Shown here in pieces: positions 12,551-25,740 of a stretch of DNA of 64,000 bases (the stretch's first letter is position 1; every line of letters starts with the position of its first letter). The DNA lies in contig CM037877.1 of NCBI GenBank assembly GCA_021292165.1, positions 211,958,715-212,022,714 on the forward strand, written 5' to 3'. The notes beneath the pieces were generated by a model, which did not search any database, was not told where the DNA came from, and was given only the letters and a program-made list of their open reading frames with translations. The position numbers and the translations under genes are program-made. The stretch comes from Shinisaurus crocodilurus. Taxonomy: Eukaryota; Chordata; Lepidosauria; Squamata; Shinisauridae.

Positions 12551-13788
12551 ACATCTCTGCTACAAGCCTTTACAGTGCAGAGAGGATGTGCCTGAATATC
12601 AGCCCCTTTGAGTCTATGTTCCATTAAGGTCCAGATGCAACAAAGAACTTCTCAACCTTCAGAATCACATTTTATTTTGATTATATACTTAAGCTATCCA
12701 GGAAGCCTGATGCAGCATTTTGACAGAATGGTGTAAAAAGCCAGTCTGGTGACTCGCAAATTGAATGCTAATACGCAGTGCTATGTATTATGGCTGCTCA
12801 GCAGAGTGAGTGAATGAGTTCTGTGTAATATACCAGGTTGGTATATGTTGTTCTTCACAGAGTAAAAAGCCCAAGGGGCATCTAAACAATACCTAGTGTC
12901 TTGTCCACAGATGTGCCCTGCATTGCTGAATCCACATCTATTAGAGGCAGAAAGGGGTTGTTAGCATTTAAAATTGACAGTTTTTCCTAGAGGGCCATAG
13001 AACCCTTTCTTTTCTTTCTGTGAGATGGATAAACTCATGTGTAGTCAAGATGAAACTCTGAAGGTTGCACATAGCAAAGTTAGCAGAAAGCTCTTTATTC
13101 TGTGCAAGCTCATTAACACAGAGGGTGTAACAATTAAAATGGTGGTCTTTCCCCCTATGCTATTTTGTTCAAATGTTCACTGAAGTAAAATGAACCCTGG
13201 TAGACATTCTTTGACTTAACACTCTAAATAAATTCCATTAAGCTTAAAGGTTCTAAGAAGACACTGAATGCAATGAGTGTGGGTTATATAACTGTGCATG
13301 TCTATACATATGTTCTCTAGGGTGTTGTTTGAAATCTTCTTGGGACATTCTAGTCAACATGAAGATTAGCTACCAGAAGAATAACAGTGATTTGCCCCAA
13401 ATCCAGTTACTTCGGGGTTATACCCTTTGTTGAGTGTTGCACCAAGAAACTCGTTCCAAGTAGAATTTGGCTTTGCCAACCCGGACAAAAGAAGAATAGA
13501 TAATTATCTAGGGTGCGCTCCCCACTTCCAAAAACAGATGAGCAAAAGCATTTCTGCATAAGCTAGATTTTATGGCAAGGATGTTTCCCTGATTGGACTA
13601 ATATCCATAAGAGGAACATTTAACTGGACAATATCTAAGCTGCTAGCCTAGTTTTATTGTGAAAAACAGTTCTCTGCTGACAGCTTTTCACCTTATTTAT
13701 CAACCTGTTCAATATTTTTGCTTATCAAAACAATGACCAGAGACTAGAGTTCCAACTTCTACTGCTTGATCTCTTATCATGTAAAGTG
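12551..13788. other. Intron 1 stretch with no recognised element
   Basis: AT-rich intronic sequence; nothing supported. Confidence 0.45.
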
Positions 13789-13962
13789 TTATGATGGCTC
13801 TAAGCTACCTCCAGAATCAGAGGCAGCATACCTCTGGATACCACTGTTGCTGGGGAGCAACTGTGAGAGAGGGCTATTGCCCTCCTGTCCTGTTTATGGG
13901 CTTCCGACAGACTTTGGTGGGCCATTGTAGGAAATAGGATACTGGGCACCTTTCATCTGATC
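13789..13962 (+). mobile_element. CR1/L3-like LINE 3' fragment
   Basis: It shares with the fuller copy at 16.0-16.6 kb the order 'atcagaggcag...accactgttgctggggag...ctgtcctg', but is more diverged and lacks both ends. An old 3' UTR fragment. Confidence 0.65.
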
Positions 13963-15994
13963 TTACATCCTTAAAGTGTTAATTTTGGGGGGTATGTTCT
14001 AAAGATAATACAGGCACCATTGTAATCAAAATAGCAGTGGAGTGCATTTTGTAAAGATCTTGACATCCCTGTAGGAAACAATATGCAGGTAAAGGGACCA
14101 GGCTCTCTAGTGGTTTGAGAATATATGAACATCTAGAAAATCTGTACTGGACTAGAAAATAACCCTTCCAATTCCCACTTGTTCTATCTCAAATAATGTA
14201 CTGAACTGCAGGTTGGAAAATATGTTCTACCTCTTATTGCAAGTTAAGTAGTATTAAATATTAAGGATTAATGATATTATTTCAGGAAGGTCCATCAATC
14301 CTCTTCAGGAGCACTGTCTCCTATGGAATAGAGTGTAGTATGATTGAACTAAAGGTGAATCTTATGACTGTCACAGTTTCAACAACAATGTCAACTCTGT
14401 CAATCTCCTTACCAAAGTAGACATCACTGTCACAACAGATGAAGTATCTTGAGATTAGTTTTTAAAAACCCCACAACTTCTTTTTCTTTAGAGTTGAGCT
14501 AAGCTTGTGCCTATTGAACTCTGGCTAGTCTAATTTTAATTGTGTGGTTTGTGAATCAGTATAGCAAAGTCTTTAAAGGTGAAATCTCTATAGTAATTGG
14601 AAGAATACTCAAGATTTCACTCACTTGTTTGAACCCCTTCATCCTGTCAAGATGGATAGCTTGCTTGATCCTGTTGGGTGGCTTCATTTAGTTCCAGAAA
14701 AGTCAGCCCCCAAGCAAACAACTATTTTTGAATCTTGAATACTTCTAAATTACTATGTTTCAGAACTTCTTCCCCCACATACTTTTGGAAGAAAAGCAAT
14801 GGGAGGGAGATATGTTGAGTCTTTTTATAAATACACTACACAGCTGTTGAGGGGGAAAAGAAGAAAAGTTTTTTCTAACTGTTGGTTGAATCTCTTAACT
14901 TGTGGGTTTGGCTCCCCCGACACACACACTTATGAACAGAAGAACAAGCATTTTCTGATTCAACAAAATATAGTTTCATAATGTTTACAATGGAATATAA
15001 TATGAATACGTATAAGGTATGGTAGAAAAGAAATGCGTCATAAACAGATAACACTTGGCTTCATTTGAAAGGCCTGGGAAGTTGACAAAGATAATAATAG
15101 TTACTTGGTTCCCTATCGTTTCATGTTGTTCAAGCATGATCATGCAGGGGTGCAAGCACATTGGCATTAAAACAATGAATAAAACTACCAGGCAAATTGG
15201 TCTAGAAACTCAGTACCCAACAAGTTCTGCACCCTACACCATCTAGTAAAATTTTAATGGTTGTCAGTGACCAGGGGTGCTTCCAGACAGACAGCTCCTA
15301 GCATTAATAAATAATTGTTCTTCCTCTGTAAGCTACAAGCAGAATTGAAATTGACTTCCCACTCTATTGGGGGATATTATGCATTTTCTGTGTATACGTT
15401 TGACAATGTTCTGCCCTCACCAGTGACTTTAGTGCTTCTCTTCTGGCTTTTATAAGGGGTGTGGTTTTGATATGGCTAGTGACTTCTTGGGCAGCTGACC
15501 CTATCACAGCTCAACACACATCCACTGTACCCTTTGCAATGGGCACTGTTCTTATCAGCCTTTTATTTATTAATTTAATCCATCTTTTAAGTAGTGCTAA
15601 ATCACCTTTCTTGCTATTTTTTTTAAATTGAAGTAGTGAAATACCACTTAACCGAAAGAGTGTTATACTGTGTTCTCCCCATGTATTAATTCCCCATTAA
15701 TATATGATGTGGTGGTGGAGGGGAATCCCTTTCCAGTTTCTGCCATTTTAGCAGGGTGGCAAATACAAAAGTGTGTTGTTGTTTTTAAATGATTTTTTTT
15801 AACATTAGCACTATTCTGTAACCCTATAATGCTATAATATTTTCTTTAAACTAGCATTATAGGTATATATGCTATACCCCTTTAAGGCTATATTGCTAAT
15901 TTTAAAAAAATCACTAGAAATACCTTTCAGGTCACTGCCGTTAACCACCTTACTAAAATGGCAGTGAATGGAAAGGGAGGGGCCATATATACAT
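13963..15994. other. Intron 1 stretch with no recognised element
   Basis: No exon, tRNA or known repeat was recognised. A small GATA tract follows at 15995-16013. Confidence 0.45.
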
Positions 15995-16013
15995 GAGATA
16001 GATAGATAGATAG

Positions 16014-16562
16014 GGCAACTAAAATGACCAAGGGGCTGGAACAACTCAAAGGTTACAGCATCTGGGATTGGTTAGTTTAGAAAAAAGGTGAGTAAGGGGA
16101 GACATGTGTATAAAATTATGCATGGTGAGGAGAAAGTGGATAAGGAGACATTTTTCTCCCTTTCCCATAATATTAGAACCCAGGGTCATCCCGTGAAGCT
16201 GCTTGGCGTGAGCTTCTGGAGAGATAAAAGGAAGTACTTCTTCACACAGAACATAGTTAAACTATGGAATTCACTTCCACAAGATGGAGTGATGGCCACT
16301 AATTTGGAGGGCTTTAAAAGGGGATTGGACAAATTCCTGGAGGAGAAGGCTATCAATGGCTACTAGTTCTGATGGCTCCAGTATCAGAGGCAGTATGCCT
16401 ACGTACACCAGTTGCTGAGGAACATGGGCAGGAGGGTGCTGTTGCATTCATGTCCTGCTTGTGGGTTTCCCGTGGGCAGCTGGTTGGCCACTGTGTGAAC
16501 AGAATGCTGGACTAGATGGACCTTTGGTCTGGTCCAGCATGGCTCTTCTTATGTTCTTAACC
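16014..16562 (+). mobile_element. CR1/L3-like LINE 3' end with reverse transcriptase C-terminus
   Basis: The frame at 16088-16366 encodes the C-terminal motif KYFFTQNIVKLWNSLP followed by FKRGLDKFLEE, the conserved end of CR1-like LINE reverse transcriptases. A 3' UTR follows and ends in ATGGCTCTTCTTATGTTCTT. It is 5'-truncated and has no intact ORF2. The same tail occurs at 13789, 28487 and 42686. Confidence 0.8.
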
Positions 16563-16640
16563 TGGTTTCCTCCAGATGTGTTGGACCATAGCACCCATCA
16601 TTGCCAGCCAGTATGGGACACCAGGATACCATGGTATAAA
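16549..16640. mobile_element. Half copy of a short hAT-like MITE
   Basis: It contains the family motif CCTCCAGATGTGTTGGACCA followed by a diverged CCCATCATT. Better copies at 36467, 32575 and 51677 show the full inverted-repeat form. Confidence 0.5.
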
Positions 16641-17741
16641 GGTGTAGAGCTCCTTAGTTGATTTCTCTGCAAAAAAAAAAATTCAAAGCATGTAGCTGCT
16701 CAGGTGTCTTAGTGCTAGGTCAAGGACTGATTTTAAAAAATAAAGGGGTGATGAAAATGGCACCACCACAAAGGTTGTACTGAAAGTGTGTTGGCTAAGA
16801 TAGGTTCACTTGCCAGACTGGTACCTGCCCACATCAAAACTTCACCTCTTAAAAAACATGGAAGAGTAGTGCTAAAGGCATCTACATCTGTGGAGATCAT
16901 GTTACTCTTCTGTCCTTCTTAAAATCAGGCTTTCTGTGTATAAAAAAAAAAAAAAGGAAAGGAAAAAGCATGCAAATTCGTGCTATATAAGCAGCGTGTG
17001 GTCAATAATTTTCCTGTACATCTTTTGTGTTGTCATTAAAAGAAAACAACAACACCTTATAACACTAAGTTTTCAAATTGTTAAATTATGAAAATCTCAG
17101 CCAATTGGTTAGCTGAGAACAATGATGACTATTGGGAAAGGTTTTAAAATGTTAAACGCTCAGAAACCAGAACATTCAGCTTTAAATAAAATCATATTCT
17201 TTGGAGCAGAATGGGGGCGGGGTAGTGACTCCTGAGCAGTTCAGCTTATTAGCCCCATGCTTCAGTAATCAGCATGGCTCATATTTTCCCTACAACCACT
17301 TTAATAACCCATATCATAAATGTATGAGTTATTAGGTAAGTCCTGTACTTTGGTTAAGAGGTTCTTGTGTGGCTAACTAGGCCATGAACTACATATGTCA
17401 AAACCATGACTATCTCAGAGTGATGCACATTGCATGTTTGTGCTGTTTTGTTGTTATCATGCCACTTGTTTGCTTTGAGTGCATGGAGGGTGGATGTGAT
17501 TGGGCTGGGGAGAAGAATATGGAGAATGCTGCTAAATTGGGAGGGGGACACACACACACACACACACACACACCATAGCTATGGTATTTGTATTAGGCCA
17601 TCATTAACCCTAGTCGTGCTCTCTCCCTGGATGGGGACTTAGGGTTGGACCTTTGAACAGGCCTCCAACACCTCATGTAGGCTTTCTTACATTACGTTAT
17701 GTTTGGTGTGTGTGTGTGTGTGTGCTGCCCCAGTGGAAATA
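16641..17741. other. Intron 1 stretch; only microsatellites recognised
   Basis: A (CA)n tract lies at 17548-17573 and a (GT)n tract at 17705-17724. No exon or other element was recognised. Confidence 0.5.
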
Positions 17742-18002
17742 CAGTAATACCTTGGATTGCAAGTAACTTGGTCTGAGAGCATTTTGCAAAACAAGCAAAA
17801 AAATTTTTTAAAATTTTGACTTGATAAACAAGCGACGTCTTGCAATACAAGTAGGGATGTTGTAACCGCTCGCCTCGAGCGGGCGTAGCAGGCCGAAATC
17901 AGCCCCGCTCATGCCTACCAGAGACTCGCTTTGATATAAGAGTGTTTTGGATTACAAGCACGTTTCCGGAACGAATTATGCTCTCAATCCAAGGCATGAC
18001 TG
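17742..18002. mobile_element. Tigger/mariner-like MITE, TA target duplication
   Basis: Terminal inverted repeats begin cagtaataccttggattg and end with the complement of cagtcatgccttggattg, with TA on each side. The interior repeats AAGTAACTTGGTCTGAGAG-like sequence and carries a GC-rich block (about 17855-17935) also found in the copy at 27490 but not in that at 21429. Confidence 0.85.
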
Positions 18003-18996
18003 TATCTGAAATAAAACATTAAATGTTTCTCACATGTAAAACTAGTTTCCTTGTCAGCTATAAAGTTTTCCAGACAACTCCAGATACAAACAGTATTTCT
18101 ACTTCTAGATAACTGATAATGCCTGGTTGTGTAATTACTTATGAAGAGTCTTAGGACAAGCTGTTAGCAGAATAAGATCCAATAATAATTTTCCCCCAGC
18201 TATGACCAGCAAGTGTAGACATCACAAAATGATTGGATGGGGTGTATATATGATGAAGATAAAAGTGGAGTAATTGGCAGATAATGAAGAGGTGAACCCA
18301 TTAAAAAGTTTCATCTTGCAATTTCCTGACATTACTCTCTAGGTGCAGTTGTTTCTGCTTGAATGGTTGGGAAACTCCCAGCAAGACTTTTTCTACCAGT
18401 GGAAAACCTAGTCAAAATGAAATTTCTTTCTGTGAATTACTTTAGTGAATCTAAGATACATACACACAGACACACATTCTTCCCTATAAATAACTGCCCA
18501 ATCTAACTTAATAATTATTTGTTTGTTTGTTTTTATTTATAAGTTACAAACTTATATATTTATAAGTTTTCTGCTTTCTATCCTTCGAGTGAAGGCAGCA
18601 TTTATGAGCTTTCTTGGTGATGGGGTGTGCAAGGTTTTGTTTTGTTTCATTTCTCCATTCTTTTTCATTTTGAGATTAATTTTTATTTGTTCAAATTGCA
18701 TTCATTTTATTTTACTTTTCTCTGAATTGCATGCATTTATTCCCTTTTCCATTGATCTCAATGGAAGCTCCAGCCAATCTTCTGCTGTCTGTAACTTTGG
18801 TGTATTCCATCCCAATGGCATGAATATTTCAAATAGGGAGGATAGTGGATCCCCATCTTATATTTATCTGTTTCACTGATCTCCTTCCCCTCTTCATGTA
18901 ACCTTCTTGAGACCTGTACATGTTGTTCCCAGACTGTTTCAATTTTTCATCTCAGTTAAACCAATAGAAAAATTAATCAAGTGAATGGAAAGTGAA
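18003..18996. other. Intron 1 stretch with no recognised element
   Basis: AT-rich intronic sequence; nothing supported. Confidence 0.45.
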
Positions 18997-19238
18997 GCCA
19001 CTGTGGTGTAGTGGTGAGAGTGTTGGACTGGGACACGGGAGATCCGGGTTCTAGTCCCCACTCCGCCATGAAACTCACTGGGTGACTTTGGACCAGTCAC
19101 TGCCTCTCAGCCTAACCTACCTCACAGGGTTGTTGTGAGGATAAAATGGAGAGGAGGAGAAGGATTATGTAAGCCACCTTGAATTCCTTGCAGGAAAAAA
19201 GGTGGGGTATAAATGTAATAAATAAATAATAAAATAAA
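18997..19238 (+). mobile_element. tRNA-derived CORE/MIR-like SINE, near full length
   Basis: It has a tRNA-like head (GTGGTGTAGTGGTGAGAGTG), a B box ggttctagtcc (19049-19059), the MIR-like core ACTCACTGGGTGACTTTGG and a 3' end leading into (AATA)n. One of the best copies of the family in the window. Confidence 0.88.
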
Positions 19239-20562
19239 CAAATTTTCATTCAGAACTCATTTGTTTGAATTGCCATTTAAACTAAAACAAAACAAATGAA
19301 TTCATTTTGTTTTCCATTCATTTTAAAAGATAAATGCACACCTGTATTTGGTGAGTGTTCCAAAAAGGGTAACATTTTCCTGAATGTTTTCTTCTGGTTT
19401 GAAATGTTGATGCATGTGCACTGATTGTGCTGTGTGAATGCACATTATCCTGTTGCCCCCTGGAAATTGTGTTTTGGTTTCACCCTCCCTGTGTCCACCC
19501 CATATCTCCATCTATGATGGAAAGCTACTTGGAAACTGAACTTCTCTTTCCCCCACAAATACAAGAGGATTTTAGATCCAGATAAGGGACAACAGCCACA
19601 TAAAACACCTGTGAGGAACAAACAAGAGATTTTTTTTAAAAAAATACAAGCAGAGGAGTTACTTGCCTAAGGAAACAAGCTGCTAGATCAGATTGTATGG
19701 TCACAGAATTCACAGTTATCAATTATCCATGGGACGTTTATTGAGAGTTAACTTTTTTTTTTAAGTCTGCAAATACACCCACAAAGTACCTGCTTTGGAC
19801 AGCTGGTCTGCTCAGTGCTGACTGTACGCCCATAGAATCTTGTTTGACGTTCTGATCCTGAGGACCACTTCTCAGGAAATCACAATAAATTGATAATACA
19901 ACTGTGGCAGGGACAAATTTCTATACTGAACCAGGTAATTAGAAATTTCGCCAAACATTACTAAGCAGTTGCTGTAGTGGAGAGATGAGTTCTCTATGGC
20001 TCCTTATCCCCATTCCATTTTCGTGTGCATTTCTTTATGTTAAAAGATCTAGGGGAATGGTTTTCCCAAGCAGAAATGAATACAGCTAGATTTTTAACAT
20101 GATAAATATTTCGGAAATGCTTGGAGCTAGGATTTTATTTCAGCCCCATTCCAGTGCTTAAGGGGGGCATTGTGCAAAAACCAGCCGCCTTTCAAAGTTT
20201 CACATGCCAGAGCTTCTGGAACAGGTGCCAATGACATCCTGTTTTATCTCTTTGGCTATTCATAGCAGGGATACAATGTGGATGTCTGAAGAAAAGGAAA
20301 ATGTGAGGGCTGCCTTCTTGGTATACATGTGTGTGAAAACAAAAATCAGAAAATGTGAGAATTGGTTCATGGGCATGTTAAGCCAAACAGACCTTTGAGA
20401 GGAACACACTGCTAAATTTCATTGCCTAATCCCCAAGCTATGCAAACTTTTTGTCTCTTACGAGACTTCTGGAGAAGGAAACTTGGAGTCATTAGACTGG
20501 ACTTCCTGTGATGGATAGAAGGATATGGGACAAAAGGATTTGGCCTAACATTCATTATAAGA
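19239..20562. other. Intron 1 stretch with no recognised element
   Basis: Nothing supported apart from ordinary AT-rich intron sequence. Confidence 0.45.
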
Positions 20563-20785
20563 GCCAGTGCAACGTAATGGTTAGAGTGTTGGACTGGGAG
20601 GAGATCCGGGTTCTAGTCCCCACTCGGCCATGAAACTCACTGGATGACTTTGGGCCAGTCACTGACTCTCAGCCTAACCTACCTCACTGGTTGTTGTGAG
20701 GATAAAATGGAGAAAAGGAGGATTATATAAGCCACCTTGGTTTCCTTGCAGGAAAAAAGGTGGGGTATAAATATAATAAATAAGA
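20563..20785 (+). mobile_element. tRNA-derived CORE/MIR-like SINE
   Basis: Head GCCAGTGCAACGTAATGG, B box GGTTCTAGTCC, the core with ACTTTGGGCCAGTCACTGA and tail GGTGGGGTATAAATATAAT. Same family and orientation as the copy at 18997. Confidence 0.88.
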
Positions 20786-20804
20786 GTCAGACCTTTGGTC
20801 ATCT

Positions 20805-20945
20805 AACCCAGCCTTCCACAATGTGGGGTCCTCCACATATCTTGGACTACAACTCTCATAATTTCTGATCATTGACCATGCTGGGTGAGGCTGATGGGAG
20901 TTGTAGCCTAAAACATCTGGAAAGTACCACATTGGAGAAGGCTAA
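20805..20945. mobile_element. Short palindromic hAT-like MITE
   Basis: Ends ccagccttccacaatgtgg and its near complement at about 20927-20943 flank inner arms GGACTACAACTCTCAT and ATGGGAGTTGTAG. Same family as 36467-36605. Confidence 0.7.
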
Positions 20946-21428
20946 ACTAACCTATTATTCTGACATTTTGAGCGTGTTTTTTTCTCCACACTACAACATC
21001 CTTTAACTGAAGGTGACAGGGATTGAACCCAGGATTTCATACATGCAAGGCAGGTGCTGCTGCCCCACCCCCCACCAATGGGGCATGTGGGTGTTGTGCA
21101 ACTAATAGAGCATGTATCCCATCTTCTCCCCGCCTTCCTCATCTATGCTGTTTATGGAGTGTAGTTTTGACAAATATAATAGCTCCATATATTTCACAGC
21201 CATCACTGTGCATTTTCAGAAGACTGATCCTGACTGACATATTTCAAGTATTTGCTGAAAAGTGCACTTTCATCTCCTCCCTCTCTGTGATGTGCTGGTG
21301 TTCTGTAGTTGCTTTGGTCTGGTGCTGCAGCCAGTCATTTTGTATGCAGGGATCTCACACCATCAAGGATTAATCTTACAACAGCCCAAAGTTATGTGTC
21401 TTATCGACACAAAACTGCATACCAAATA

Positions 21429-21679
21429 CAGTCATGCCTTGGATTGAGAGCATAATTCGTTCCGGAAACATGCTTGTAATCCAAAACACTCTTATATCAA
21501 AACGAAATCCCCCCAAAAAAAATTTGTAGAGAGATTTTTAATTTAAGCCGTACTACAGTACTTGTATTGCAAGACATCGCTTGTATATCAAGTAATAAAT
21601 AAATAAATAAATATTTAAAAATTTGCTTGTCTTGCAAAACGCTCTTAAACCAAGTTACTTGTAATCCAAGGTATTACTG
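21429..21679. mobile_element. Tigger/mariner-like MITE, TA target duplication
   Basis: It starts cagtcatgccttggattg, ends with the complement of cagtaataccttggattac, and has TA at 21427-21428 and 21680-21681. It lacks the GC-rich block shared by the copies at 17742 and 27490. Confidence 0.85.
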
Positions 21680-21715
21680 TATATCTGTCTATTTCACATT
21701 TTAATCATACCCTTC

Positions 21716-22258
21716 ATCCAGGAAGGTTAAGGTGAAATCCGTAGTTCTTCATTTTGTCCTCGCTGTAAACCTGTGAGGTAGGTTAGGCTGAGAGACAGTA
21801 GCCCTATTCAAGTGTTCATAATCCAGGTATGCTAAATGTGCAAGGAGGGAGCACACTAGACATGCCCCCCTGGTTGCCATTTTGTCTCCTGTACACATGG
21901 AGGGTGGCTTGCTGCTGAGGAAAGGTTTCTGTATCCATGGAGGCTCTCCCCGTTATTTAGAACCCTGGAAAACCAGGGTTCTAAATCATGGGGAGAGCTT
22001 CCACAGATAGAGGAGGCTTTCCCCTTCAGAAACATACCCTCCACGGGCACATGGTGCCAGAAACAGTGATGGAGGGGGCAGAACTAGCATGCTCATCCCC
22101 GCTCCTCATGTGTTTGTTTTCGCCACATTTTGAACGCCTGAATAGGGCTAGAGACTGGTCCAGGGTGGCCAAGTAAGCTTTGCGGCTGAGTGAGGATATG
22201 AACCCAGGTCTCCTTGAAAACTGAGTCCAGAACTCTGTCCACTGTGCCACATTGGGTC
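21716..22258 (-). mobile_element. Old CORE-SINE split by a palindromic MITE
   Basis: The SINE is read on the minus strand. Its core (CCTGTGAGGTAGGTTAGGCTG on +, ending near 21798) resumes after about 345 bp at 22150 with GACTGGTCCAGGGTGG and a tRNA-like head ending at about 22255. The two parts are collinear with intact copies, so the intervening DNA is an insertion. Confidence 0.75.
21799..22149. mobile_element. Palindromic (fold-back) MITE inserted in a SINE
   Basis: It starts agccctattcaagtgttca and ends with the near complement tgaacgcctgaatagggct. The arms, about 170 bp each, pair imperfectly throughout and meet at CCCTGGAAAACCAGGG (about 21962-21977). No coding capacity. The superfamily is not certain; the ends could be extended to CAG...CTG as in hAT. 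Confidence 0.75.
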
Positions 22259-24060
22259 TCTGTTAATGATAGAGGTAGGCATAGATAAGGGGGTGAAACT
22301 ACCCCATCAGTGATATGTGGGTTATAGAAGTAGTGGAATGGGCTAACCAAATATAAGTAAGGATTGCAGCAAGGGATGGTCAAATGAGAATCCTGCCCAT
22401 TTAAAAAACCTGTAACATATTTTGCACCTGGAAAATCCAGGCCATTGTATCCTATGTGGAGGAAGACCTATTTGACATGTATATGGCACAACAATTAAAT
22501 GTAACTCCCTTTTAAGAAGGAGCAGAACCCACTTCATCAGTTGCATCTGATGAAGTTCACAAAAGCTTATACCATCATAAATTTGTTAATCTAAGGTGGC
22601 ATGAGCCCCTGTTTTTGCTGCCACAGACTAATTTCTAGAGGCTACCCCTTTGGAAATTGTTACAATGGAAGGCATAAGTAAATATCAGCTTTCTCTAGTT
22701 TCTCATTCAGGGATTCACAGACATGTTTTCTGCTATACTTTTGGTTAGGTTAAAAGCAGAAGCTTACCGTAAAAAGCTATTGCCACATTTCCTGTTTTTA
22801 GAGGGACAGGATGAAACAAGCTGTTAACAAACATTGTCTAGGTAAAATCTTTGTTCATATCTACTAAAAGGGAGTACATACGATTAGATCCACAGATGCT
22901 AAAAGACAGAGGCCTGGTTCTGAATATACCACAGTAACCCAAGTCCCTACATGAAGACTGGGGAAGTGGAGAAAATAAATAAAACGAATGTAGCTACCCT
23001 TCAACTGTTGATGTAGGAAAGCAGGGTAATCTTGTTTTCCATTAAAGGAACAAGTATGGTATGTCAGTGAGTAAAATCAGTCAGTCCACATGGAATCTGG
23101 TAACATGCCCACTAAACAATTTTGAAATCGTGCAATATATTCACCTTCCCATAAAGCACGAGGGTTTTCATGTCTGTCAGCTTCTTCCATTGAGTGTTGC
23201 TTACAGGATAGTGAGTACTTGGCTGGTAGCTCCTGAATAACCTAACTCAGAATTATGGTGATGCCCTTGTTGGATGACAGATCAGTTTCTAAAACAGGTC
23301 AATTTTTGTGTGTGTTCTTTTAAATTGTTTGCTAGCAATGGAACAGTTGAACCATCTGTCACTAAACACGGAGGTGTAATAAGAACAAATTAATTCCACA
23401 CCACATGCAAGTTGACTTGTTAAATGACCCCCTGGAGAAAAATGCCAGGACTGCTAAAACTCATATTTGTTCAGTTGAAAAATAATGTGGTATATCCAGA
23501 GCCTCTGAAGGAGAAAATGGAGGAGTGTGCTAACTGGCCAGTTACCACCTTGTACTTTGAGACAAAGCAGTCTTGTAAATGTTTTAAAATTGATCTCAGA
23601 GGCATATTGTTTGCAATCTGCACGAACCCATCTTGTTTCAAGGTAACAGCTTTATTTCTTGACACTACCCCACACACACACACACACCTCCCAATTTCTA
23701 CATGTAACCTGCTGTAGTGTGGTCTAGAATGCAAAATGAATTTTTGCCGTTTTGTATTGTGTTGTAGGTTAAGAAGATTGTGCAAGAGCTTCTCACATTC
23801 AGGAATGTGTAGCCCCTTTCAAGTGTTGAGAAGGACTAAAATGAATGCATTTAGCAGAGAGAGAGGAACAGCATCACTGCAGCTGGCTCTTCATACAGCC
23901 TACGCATGTTCATTAGAGTGCATGCACTCATACCTGTACTCCTACAGGCGTATATACCATGGCTCTCTACACATGTTCTAATGGATGTTGGAAGGAGCCT
24001 GCCATTGCGATATTGCTCCCCTCTTCACATGTTAACTTTAGCCTTTTTTAGGGTGACCAT
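22259..24060. other. Intron 1 stretch, one small repeat only
   Basis: At 22500-22640 there is a repeat with GATGAAGTTCACAAAAGC, related to the inverted pair at 34310-34445. A short (CA)n lies at 23668-23687. No exon is supported. Confidence 0.45.
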
Positions 24061-24180
24061 GTGTGCTCCTTTACAGAAGACAGTCCCTTATTTGAAGGGC
24101 TGTCAGAGGACAGTCCTCCATTTGAAGGCATCCTCTACTGAAGGGTGGTCCAGTTCAAGTCCAATTTAAATATAAAGAAC

Positions 24181-25740
24181 CATAAGAAGGGAGAGCAGGA
24201 GGGGCCGTGAAGTTGCCCATCCACAGTGAGCACCTGGACAGCAGACTGAGCAGGCACACGGGTCAGTCTTCCCCACTACGGTGAGATGTGATGTATGTCT
24301 ATCAGTGACGAGGGTAGGCATGGTCAGGCACCTGCTTTGGGCCCACTGATGACAGCCCTCTGGATTGCCAAGCCAGCGATGGTTGCGCCAAAGTGCTGCT
24401 TGGGCTTCGGTGGTGGAGCTCTCACTGGTGGTGGCATGGGAAAGATCACAGAGCAGCAAGCAGGTTTTGCCACTCTTGTCAAGTGACTCACTAGCTGATC
24501 CCCGTAACCCATGACACGGCTTGCTCTGCCAGGTTCAGATGACACGGCAACCCATCATGGGTTGAACAAGCCCTGGGTGGTCAGGGTGGCTTGTTGCCCC
24601 AAAATAAGCCACCCTACGGGAAGTGGTCTGGGTTCGGATGACGCATCAGCCCACCATGGCTTACCCACAATGGGTTACCGTGTTGTCTGAACCCAGTCAC
24701 GGTGCACATTCGCATGTCATGACAACCCACCCTGGCAATAAGCCATGGTGGGTTGGTTGGCATGCGAACAACCCACGGTGAGCCCCAAAAGATGATTGGG
24801 CTCACTGTGGGTTGTTGGCCTGCCTCCTCGGTACTCCTGTAGGTATCCCAGGGGACACTATAGGAGGAATGGGTTGTTGCCCCCCTTCTGCCATGATCAT
24901 GAGCTGTTTTGGGCTCACCGTGGCTTTTTTTTTATTTTCCCCCCTTTTTTCCTGGAGATAGAGAAAGCTGGCTGTCAAGCCGGCTTTCACCATCCCCATT
25001 TTGACAGCTATGGGCAGTCCCTTCAAAGTGGCACCTTGGAGGGGCTGCTTGTGGTTGCCAAGGCTTTAAAAAAATGTGCAAAAAATTGGTTAAAAAATAT
25101 TTTTTTATTTTAAAATAATTAGGTGCAGTTGTGCAACTGCAAACCTTTGTAGCTGCATGATTTTGGGGTTTGAAGCCTTGGCTGGGGCAATGTCTATGGG
25201 GATGCCTGCTGCCAAGGGGCGGCGCCGGCAGGTACCAATCCTGGACATTGCCCAGAAGAGGCTTCAAATGCATCCCCCCCCTTTTGTTCCTCTTGACAGC
25301 TGTCAGAAGGCGTGTGAGCTGTCAATAGAAACCAAAGGCATGAGGGATCTTTTGCTGTAAAAAGGGTTTTGGGGGGGGGGATTTACACCCCCTTCTCAGC
25401 AAGATCCTCATCTTTTTTCTCACCCTGTTTAGTTCCCATCAGGGTGCACATTTTGCACTTTGTCCTGAGCCTCGAGGTGCTTGGGAAAATGCAGAAGTGC
25501 ACCGCACTACTTTTTTCTAGGGAATAAGGAGATTATCGCCCAGGGTGGCTGGGTGACCGGCCAGATGGGCGATTAACAAATATAATAAAATAAATAAATA
25601 AATAAATAAATACAATTGACAGCTTTGACAGCTAGCTGTCAAAACTCTGAGTCCCTTTAAAATGGGGGTCTTGTGTGGGAAATGGGGTTTTTGGACTGGG
25701 ACATACACAGACATCATTGCCTGTAATGATCATGACTGTG
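24181..25740. repeat. Large fold-back repeat, copy A
   Basis: It shares with copy B (30182-31625) several blocks: a tip rich in ACAACCCATCATGGG and TGGCTTGTTG, a block around CATGAGCTGTTT, a CCTGGAGAT/GGCTGTCAAG block, a GGGCAGTCCCTTCAAAGTG block and a GACAGCTGTCA motif. The blocks occur partly inverted, giving a fold-back organisation. No protein is encoded. A LINE tail (25515-25612) interrupts it. Boundaries are approximate. Confidence 0.6.
25515..25612 (+). mobile_element. L2/CR1-type LINE 3' tail inside the fold-back repeat
   Basis: The sequence ATCGCCCAGGGTGGCTGG to GGGCGATTAACAAATATAAT followed by (AAAT)n matches, in opposite orientation, the 3' end of the LINE at 52243-52870. Confidence 0.7.

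Noticed and set aside
19049..19059. B box that could mark a tRNA gene
   Set aside because: It belongs to the SINE head; no cloverleaf or acceptor stem can be drawn.
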